This document shows, one piece after another, positions 12,091 to 21,000 of a stretch of 24,049 bases of DNA. The stretch's first letter is position 1. Each line of letters starts with the position of its first letter. The notes under the pieces are model-generated. The model searched no databases, had not been told where the DNA came from, and was given only the letters and a program-made list of their open reading frames with translations. Made by a program: the position numbers and the translations under genes. The stretch comes from Saccoglossus kowalevskii (lineage: Eukaryota > Hemichordata > Enteropneusta > Harrimaniidae). Location of the stretch: the NCBI RefSeq assembly GCF_000003605.2, contig NW_003143801.1:191183-215231 (forward strand). Reading direction: 5' to 3'.

Positions 12091-15000
12091 GTAAGTCCTG
12101 GTTAAAGTTTGCTAATAAATTCTAATGTAGCGGGGAGAAATCACGCTCGAAAATGAGTCGTGGCGTGGAGCCCCCATCAATGATGTTACTGGTGTCATTC
12201 ATTATATGTTCGAACACTGTATCGTTTACGTTGGATCCTAACACTGCATTAAACAAAAATATTAGATTGACATGCAGAACCTAAGTACCCACAGCCATTG
12301 GCGTTTCTTGTTTAATGTTCAAGTGCATTTTTTGTTTTGTTTCATTTGTTTAATACACGACACTGACAACTTTTGTTTTTAGTTTGTTCCAGTTGCTCAA
12401 TCATTGCATCAGCCTGACATTTAATAGTAATCGTAAAACGCTTTACAAGTTACTTTTAGGAGAGATCAAGAAGTATAGTAAAGCTAGAGAAATTCTTGAA
12501 ATGCTTTAAATACTACTGGTGAATGATCTATAGTAATTTAATTGTTTTCTTTGACCATCGCCTGCAGTGTTATTACTGGCATTTACTGAATATCTGCCCC
12601 ACAGGGGCCTTTCTCCCCAGTCAGATCTGCAAAAATATTGACTGAAAATACGTATTTTCCTGGAACTTTGATTCTTGATTCATTGTTATGTTGGTGTCAC
12701 AAGGTCATGGGTTCAAATATTAGGCCAAAACAGTTTTCAGTATTTTTACTACTTAATGTGTGGGTTCTTAAATTATGGGAATTGATAATTTAGACTGATA
12801 GGAACCAGTATAGTTCAATACAGTTATATGCATACCGATCAATCTTACTCGTACAACCCCACACATGAGTTAGATGAAAGCATAGTTTATTAGGTACACA
12901 AAATATATATTTGGTCACGGTTACTAAAAGAATGGTTAGGAAACTCACTTGGTCCTTTTGTTAGTATGTGCATGGAGATAAAAAAAGAAGGAGCAGTGAT
13001 GCCTATTGTTTCCTTTGTGTACTAGGATAGTTGGCGATTGTTTGCCGAGCACACAATGTGTTATCTGTTTTCCTATTATCTGTTTAATCCCTTAAGGGGA
13101 TTAAGTATTTCGAAACTTCGGAAATTATGCGAATGAACTGTGCATGTGCAGAACCAGAGTAACAAACATGACGTCAGGCGTGAGTTTCCGTAGAAATTTG
13201 CGATATAGTTGAAGATTTTTATGCGGAAAAAATGGGCAGACTAGGCAGTAGTTGAAAATGAACTACTGGGTAGTAATTTTTCAGCAGTCCTTTCGTATAT
13301 GTGGTGGTGAAGCAACAAAAAGCATGATTGCATGTGACAGCAACGACTGCACGGTGAAATGGTTTCAATACGAGTGTACAGGGTTGACAGCAAAACTATA
13401 CCATCGCACCAATAGATAACTGCTCGCTGTCGCATGCCATATTTGACAGTGATTTTCAAAAGCAGAGGATGCAAAGATTCTATAAAAAGTTAAATATTTT
13501 TGCGAAATTCTGTGTATCATATAAATGAGCAGAATTAAATGTCCAACTGTTTAGTTCCTGGTGTGTAGTGTGAATGGTGACTTCTTGTTTTCAACAAAGA
13601 TGACTGCCCATGAGTAACGATCTTATTTATGATCTGCACAATATGATATAATATTTCATCGGAAAATTGTTTCTGTGTAATCTGAATATTATGGTCAATA
13701 CAAAACAAACGGCAACTATCATCGAGTTCAAACACCAGGAATACTAAAGGATTAAGAGCTTAACTCAGCAATGAACAATTTAAGTTAATAGGCTTACCAC
13801 CCCACATTGAAATAAAAAAAAATATTCTGATTGAAACTGCACTATGGCACCATAGAACTTCATGTGTCACAGTCGGGGGGGGGGGGGGGAATGGCCGACT
13901 TGTTACTTGGAAGAAAAATGTCTGCAAACTTCAAGAAAATGAAACTTGCTTTGTTTAATTAAGCTATTATAGTTCTCTTATAAAAGGCTCACAGATTCTA
14001 TTCAATGTACAAAATAAACTTGTGAAGCATCCCGAGATGCATTTTTGGGGTACAAATTTTAAACTATAAATACTAATTTAACAATGCGTGGTACTAAATA
14101 TAATTCCATTCGATTTCCCACAATTTTCCCAAACTATCATGACAAAGGCAGACAAAATGGTTGACGTCACTAACTTCAACAATAAGTGTTATTTTTTAAA
14201 ATAACGATTGAAACTAGTTTTGATAATTACTGTTCCATATTAATACACCCAAAACAATATCTTAGTAACAAATACTAACATTTTAGAACATTCACAGACA
14301 GAGTTTTAGAAGTACAAAATGCCATTCACAGACAAAACAAACAATCGGTATTTTCATTTTTCGAGAACAACGAAACTTTGAATATCACACAACCTTCGCA
14401 CAGAAGTTGGTGATGTTTTACGTCGATCTTTAGACTTAATTAGCTCTATTTCTTCAGTTTAGTGGACACGCATGAAAAGCAAGCGAAGATTGCAATATAA
14501 GCGATGACATTATAGTGGTTGGACACGCATCGAAGTGAAGTCAACGGTAATTAGCATTTCTAACAATAGAGTTTCCTAACCATTCTTCTAGTATACCGGT
14601 AGTTCTCGTATGGAGCTCACTGCTGTGGAGGTTACAAAATTACGCACTGTAGACACCACAGCAAGGTCGGTAATGATCCAGTGACAAGAGGGAGGGAGAC
14701 ATTACTTAGTCCTCACATATACACTTGTGAAATGTTATATAAATAAACTAGCTAGAAAAATAACAATTCTAGAAATTAACAGCATAGTACAAAACATGTA
14801 ACTGTAAGCCCAGGACTGAATAGTGTATGTATGTTGGAATGTTCTCTATCTGACGTTTCCCCAGACTTCTCAGACTTGGATATTTAATGCCAGTTTGGCT
14901 ATGGTAGTACTTGGTTTTGCTCGCCAGATTTCAGGGTCATGTACAGTGTGAACCCAATTTGTCGAACAAGATCTCAGTAGCAACAACCTCAAACCATGCT

Positions 15001-18000
15001 GTCTCAGTTTTAAATATGATGACCTCACAGTTTATTGTGTCAGTCATTAATTAGTCTATGGCAACTTATCATTTGTCATCTAGATACTCATCCAGCAAAG
15101 TCCAGAGATGCCACCTGGAGCACATAGCACAATCGCTTTCTGTTCGTGTAGTGTCAAATGGGTCTACTGAGCTATAAAATCTATCCCTGATTGTGGGCTG
15201 TTTAAATTTATTCCAATTTATATTATGATAATGAATAAATACATCTCTTATAATATGATCCAGACGCGTTGTGGCAGGCGATGACAGTGAATTTGTCTCA
15301 TGGTGACACAGTTTTAAATTTTTGACCCAGATGTTTCAGTCTCATTAGATAAATTGTCTTCCAAAAATGTGAGGAAATACATGGAACAATTTATAGATAT
15401 ACAGTACAGTTGATATACAGTAAGTCATTTTACAACAGACAGGAATTTTCCCCACTATGTCTGTGTCTCAAGTCCCCACATAGATGTGTAATTGGTAATT
15501 GTCTCATACTTTTCAAACTAATAGAACAAGTCTGTCCAACATATCTATATTGTGGTAAAAACATTGTAAATTACAATGCTACAGTTACTAGGCAACCACT
15601 AGTTTAGATGCAGTTATAGTGCTACTCCTTCCTAGACCAAGCACTTAATAGTTTCTATGCTCCTTATCCTACATTAGGCACAGAATAAAATTGGCAGCTC
15701 TGTGGAAAAAACTGTTGGTACATTGTTATACAATATTGCAACTAGACTTAAACAAAAGAGTCGATCTTCATTACTGGTGGAGTATATTGCAACCAAGAAG
15801 ATCTCTTCAGAAGCACAGCTCACAGGTAACTTTATCTGTACTGAATACAAACCATCTTTCATTATCTTTATTTAATTAATGGTAGTATGTCCCTCGGAAG
15901 TGAGAAAATGTGTGGAAAGTAGCTTTCACTTACTCACAATGTCAAGTCTGGGTTCAAAAAAGTTTAGGTCACCAAACTTGTTTCTTATAGAAATTGTATC
16001 CTTTTATATAATTATCTCCAACTGTTGAAGTTGCTCTCTGGGAGCTTTATTGGGGTATTTTTGATAATTTGAATTTACGCTCATGGGAAAGACTAGCATT
16101 CACCAGGATTTGAAAAAAACACATATTGAATCCTCGTATATTCAAATGCTTCAGCACAGAAAATGTACAGTTGAAGGCAGAAACCTAATTGCTGTGCAGG
16201 GAACAAATCAGTAATTTGATGTGCACAACAATCTGGATGTTTATAGTTGACAGATTCATGTTTTGATGCATTTCAGCGGCTTTTGATTACTTCAAGAGCA
16301 ATCCTCTTGACCCGATTGATATCAGTGCGTTTGAAGCAGCATGTGGAGTTGGGGTCGTTGTTACACCAGAGCAGATTGAAGAAGTGGTAAGTTTCCATAA
16401 GACACATAAGGAAATTGCATCTTCATTTATTCACAGAATGCAATGATGATGATGTTGACTCATTTCATAGTCTTGTAGTAGACATACGCTCGCCATGCCA
16501 TCTCTACTGTTGTCAGGCCTTTGTACATGGAATGTTTGAGAGCACTGTGACCATCCTCTGCCCAATCAGAAAATATTGTACCCCGTATTACCCCGGGCAC
16601 GCGCCCAGGGGCCTGAACATACAAAATTGTGAAAAATTGGGGGTGGGTGCTTACCCGAGGACCACCCCAAAAAAGATTTAAAAAAGTTGTTTTTGTGATC
16701 GTATGATAAGGTCAAATAAAGGAATGCTTTCGTACACTTTGTACACGTACTTATTTCTTGATTTATGCGAGGTTTCAACTTGAATAAATGTGAGCACGGT
16801 CAAGAACTGTGGGAACACTAAGACACAGGGTCAAATTTCAAGAATAAAACTTGTTTTATGTCAGCGAATGAAGTTGTATTTAATACTCATTGAAATTGGC
16901 TACAAAGTATGGTAAGTATTGTAATCAATGCACGGTTACATTTTTAGTAACCGTGATCAGTGCAAGTCGAAACGGCCGGGAAAAACTACCGCTTGTAATC
17001 CAAGATGGCGATGGCCTCATTAGCATAATTTTGTTCACGCACGTATTGATACATCGCATCGTAATTACTGAAGAATAGCAGACAGGGTTATGAAACAAAT
17101 AAACCTTTTATTACTGATGTGAAATGTTTACAAACTATTGTGAATACATAAACATATCCAAATGGCGATACATAAAAAACAGACTGAAAATAAACTCTGG
17201 TCGACCTCATTAACATGATTTATTCACGCACCCACAGACACGACAAAATTATGATGCAACAAGTTCCCATCGTCGGCATGCCTCATTATGGTTATCGTAA
17301 TGGACTTGAGGTCGGCAAAATGTTTTTTCTTCAACGACAGAAAAATAATCCACATGACCATAATGCCATAGCTGTGATGAAGGATGGAAAGAAATTAGCA
17401 AGTTTACGACGTGATGTCTCAAAAGTACTAGCTTCCATTTGCAGTCAGCTGGCACCGGTGTCGCTGGGTGTGTATGATAAAGGGAAGTTGTGCAACCAAA
17501 TTTGCCGAGTTCGCAATTTTCGCCAATAAAAAAATAACTAAGGCAAAAACTCACGGTTTTTCAGCATTTTTGTAATAAAGACATTATTTTCTATCAATAA
17601 TCCGCCCAAAACAGGAACATTTCTACTAATTCTTGTGTTTTTTTCGACGTTTTTTGAAAAACCTGCGATAAGGCTGCGAAAGTAGAACATTCCGGAGGGG
17701 GTGAAACAGAAGAGCCAAACTAAAAATAGTACGCGTATTTTGACCTATACGTGGCCAACCAATGGCTGGACACGGATACGTTTGCGGTCGTTGCCAAAAA
17801 GCTCAGCGTCCATCGCCTGGCGATGCTACGTTTTGAAACCAAAGCTAAGTGCTTCAAACCACTCACCAAGGTATGGATTATTGCAATATTGGATTCATCG
17901 TGAATGAAGAGAAAGCAGAACGTGTGCGCCACACGCTGCGTGGTTCATCTCACGTCGTTAAGTTCCAATGAGTTTTTACGTAAAAACACAAACAAAACAC

Positions 18001-21000
18001 ACTCGCAAAAGAGAACTACTGTAACAAACACACTATTTAAATAAATCAAACGCGTTCGTTTTTGACAAATAATACTTTATTGTTGATCCCGTTCTTGGCT
18101 AAAAATCACCCTGGGCGTTTAACCGAAGATGTCCCCAACATGTAACTTTTGTGAAAACAGGGGGGTGGGCGCTTGCCCAGGGAGGGGCGCGTGCCCGGGG
18201 TAATATGGTAATACTGTAAATAGACTAATTTTCACTGGGTTTAAATTTTGCTGATTTATCATTTCAGACATATTCAGTGGGTTTTAAAATTCACAGTTTT
18301 ATCATTTAGATAATGTGTTCTATGCTAAATTTTACATATTCACTAGGTTTTAATTTAGCGCATTTTCCAGTCAGCGAAATAAGCAAAATTAAAACGCAGT
18401 GAATAATCAACCCTTTTACAGTACCTGTCAACAAGTCGGACATTCTAGTTCTGTTGGACCTTCATTCTAGGGCCTTCATACATATCCTGCCTTGTCATCT
18501 GATTTGCTTTATTAAATTAATATCACTAATAAAACCATTCATAGGTTGAAGAAGTACTGAAAAAACACAAAGATGGATTGATTGAGCAGCGTTATCACTA
18601 TGGAGTCGGATCTATTATGGGTGAGATACTTGATTCATTGCTATATATTTCTAACAATTCAATGAATAATGAAGGTTCAATGAGTGACAAATTGATCATA
18701 CACTGATGAATGTTCTTGTTTCTTCCAGGAGAGGTACGTAGTAAACTGAAGTGGGCTGATGGGAGAGGTATCAAGAATGAGGTCGACATGCAGATACTGG
18801 ATTTGTTGGGACCAAAGACTGACGCTGACAAACAAAAACCTCAGAAAGCTAAGGCAAGTTCATTCATAAAACCACTTTAAAATATATTACTATGTAATGT
18901 GGATTTAAACTGAATTTATTTGCGATATGCACTTGATATGAATAGTGTGAATCTGGATTCATACAAATATAAGCATAATGTTGGTTTTGAGAAAGTACAG
19001 GGCTTGACACCAAGGGTAGTTTTATAACCCAGTATAAGATAAATTATTTGGACAACTAACTAACATCTCACATGCTTTACGGTAGCAACAGAAGCAAAGT
19101 GTATTATAATTTGAACTGTGATACAGGCATTCTCTAAAAGTTACTAAGCATGCTACTGTAACAAACTATACATTTTCTGAAAGCTGTGATTTAGCCAGAA
19201 GTAGTAGTGCATATGCTGTACCAATGTTTGTCTGGGATTACTTGATGACCAATGTTGATTGTGTGGGTTTATTTACTATTCAGACTATTAAAAACACAAT
19301 TAACACTTTTATTAACTTGAATGACCTGTGAATTTTTGCTCAGTGACTGCCATTTAAATTGAATTCACCATAAAATTTTAATCTATAGCCTCAAACTCAG
19401 TCAAAGAAAGAAGAAACAAAGAAAGCAGAAGTTGAGAAAGAGTTAGCCTCTCCTATGGATTCCAAGACTGACTATCAAATAATGGGAGATGCCATTAAGT
19501 TTCACAAGCCAGGTAATATACTCTTAAAAATACTCTGAATTTTTATTCATCCTGTCTAGTTGCTATAGCAATCACAGTACCTAGAAACCTATATTCGCTT
19601 TGTTTTTCAGGAGAAAACTACACTACTGAGGGCTATGTGGTCACTCCAAAAACTATGAAGTTGATGAAAAAACACCTTGAAGAAACTGGTGGTCAGGTGA
19701 GCCATTTGCTACAGTAATGTTCATTTGTACATTAACCCTAACAATCCGCCAGTAATGATGACTGTTGCACTTCTTCTCTAAATTCCACACATGTGTACAG
19801 TTGCAGTTTGCCCTCTAATGACATGGTTGGTTGAGCTGCATATTATTACCTCTTTCTATTCTTTGTTCAGATTCGGACAAGATTTCCACCAGAACCCAAT
19901 GGTATCTTGCATATTGGCCATGCTAAGGCAATCAACTTTAATTTTGGCTATGCAAGGGTACGTATGACCATTACTTTCAGCAATGACGCATAAATATAAA
20001 CTTCAATAATTTGCAAGCTGTTACTTTTTGACAAGTCACTGTTATAGTTTTCATTAATCACTAATGTCAGACCAGTACTCATCTGCAGGTTTTTGCGAGC
20101 CACCTAAAATGGCTGATTGGTGGCCATGTAGTGCAGTAAAGAACACATCCTCAAATCCCATATGGTGGTATTCATTTTTGTTCTTCAGGCCCATGATGGC
20201 ATCTGTTTCCTAAGATACGATGATACAAACCCTGAAAAAGAGGAAGAGAGATTCTTTCGTGGTATTCTTGAAATGGTTGAATGGCTTGGTAAGATTTCAG
20301 TTTCTCATAATCTGATGACTATTGGTTACTACCCCGGGTAGTATATTAATGACCAAAAGCAGAATATTCATTACCCAACAGCATGTGATACTGGTGACCT
20401 TTGACTTTGGGGTGTGATAGTAATGACCTGCGACCTCATGATCCAAATGTAGAATGTATTAATAAGTCACAGCACAATTCATTAATCTTGGTTATAGATC
20501 AGGGCAGTGTGATGGCTATTACATGACTTGAATTTACTGGGTCAACAGACTTTATACATACGAAATGTGTCACAAATTACATTTACAAAATTAGTTTTTG
20601 TCCTTTTCAATGCAAATGTGCTCTGTTGAACTATTCCCATGATGCAATGCACAAAGCTGAGGGAAAATGTTGGGGTTGGTAGTGATAACCATCAGTTGGT
20701 GCCTAGAGGCCAGGTTGTACTGTATTGACGAGTGACATCTTTTTAACTCTTGTTCTAGGTTATACGCCGTACAAAACAACACATGCTTCTGACTATTTTC
20801 ATGAACTATATGCATGGGCCATTGAACTGATAAAAAGGTAACCACATCCCTCTTATCATATGGTATTACCAATAATGTCTGAATAGGGGTATGGGTTATA
20901 CAATTATCAGGGAGTGTATACATATGACGATTTTCATTAACTATATGCATGGACCATTGAACTGATAAAAAGGTAATTACATCCCTCTTATTTCATCGTA

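Larger units (their letters stand above)
12922..14593. mobile_element. TIR DNA transposon remnant in intron 1
   Basis: TACTAAAAGAATGGTTAGG at the left (12922-12947 in full) is inverted at the right (14568-14593), with 24 of 26 positions identical. Both outer ends are TA, consistent with a 2-bp TA target duplication and an element body of 12924-14591 (1668 bp). Inside lie a decayed PHD finger, a 15-bp G run and two perfect CRE octamers. No transposase catalytic domain was recognised, so it is likely a non-autonomous or decayed copy. The superfamily cannot be fixed from this copy. Confidence 0.7.
12091..15677 (+). other. QARS intron 1 (3587 bp)
   Basis: It is bounded by GTAAGT and ACATTAG. The central half is the PHD-containing TIR element (12924-14591). 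The flanks 12091-12920 and 14595-15677 hold no exon I can support; a short acceptor-like open segment near 12460 encodes nothing recognisable. Confidence 0.85.
16579..18210 (+). mobile_element. GC-rich-TIR transposon carrying a HIRAN-like frame
   Basis: TATTACCCCGGGCACGCGCC, extended by one C (16586-16606), is perfectly inverted at 18185-18205. The outermost bases differ by a small indel. TA dinucleotides at 16579-16580 and 18209-18210 suggest a TA target duplication and a body of about 1.63 kb. A 34-bp subterminal direct repeat (16627-16660 and 18149-18182, about 27/34 identical) starts TTGTGAAAA and includes GGGGGTGGG. Inside lie a HIRAN-like frame and a second short open frame, but no recognised transposase, so the copy is probably non-autonomous. 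The terminal GC content contrasts sharply with the surrounding DNA. Confidence 0.75.
16387..18544 (+). other. QARS intron 3 (2158 bp)
   Basis: Bounded by GTAAGT and TTCATAG. Most of it is two abutting mobile elements: the HIRAN element and the MITE. The remaining flanks (16387-16578 and 18424-18544) show nothing notable. Confidence 0.85.

Noticed and set aside
12450-12512. Short open segment after TTTTAG in intron 1, as an alternative QARS exon
   Set aside because: No similarity to GlnRS, no donor, and exon 1 to exon 2 already joins without a gap.
12690-12730. tRNA-like string (GGTCATGGGTTCAAAT) suggesting a tRNA-derived SINE
   Set aside because: Only a B-box-like segment is present; no A box, no cloverleaf and no poly-A tail or duplication.
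13535-13735. 66-codon minus-strand frame in the intron 1 element as a transposase piece
   Set aside because: No catalytic motif or known fold visible; could be a decayed part of the element but cannot be supported.
12915-16956. 15-bp exact inverted match (TCACGGTTACTAAAA) between the edge of the intron 1 element and the interior of the HIRAN element
   Set aside because: In 24 kb a 15-bp match on either strand is expected about once by chance, and it straddles the proposed transposon junction.
20591-20950. 119-codon minus-strand open frame
   Set aside because: It overlaps exon 10 and the tandem copies antisense; it is a shadow of the exon and its repeats.
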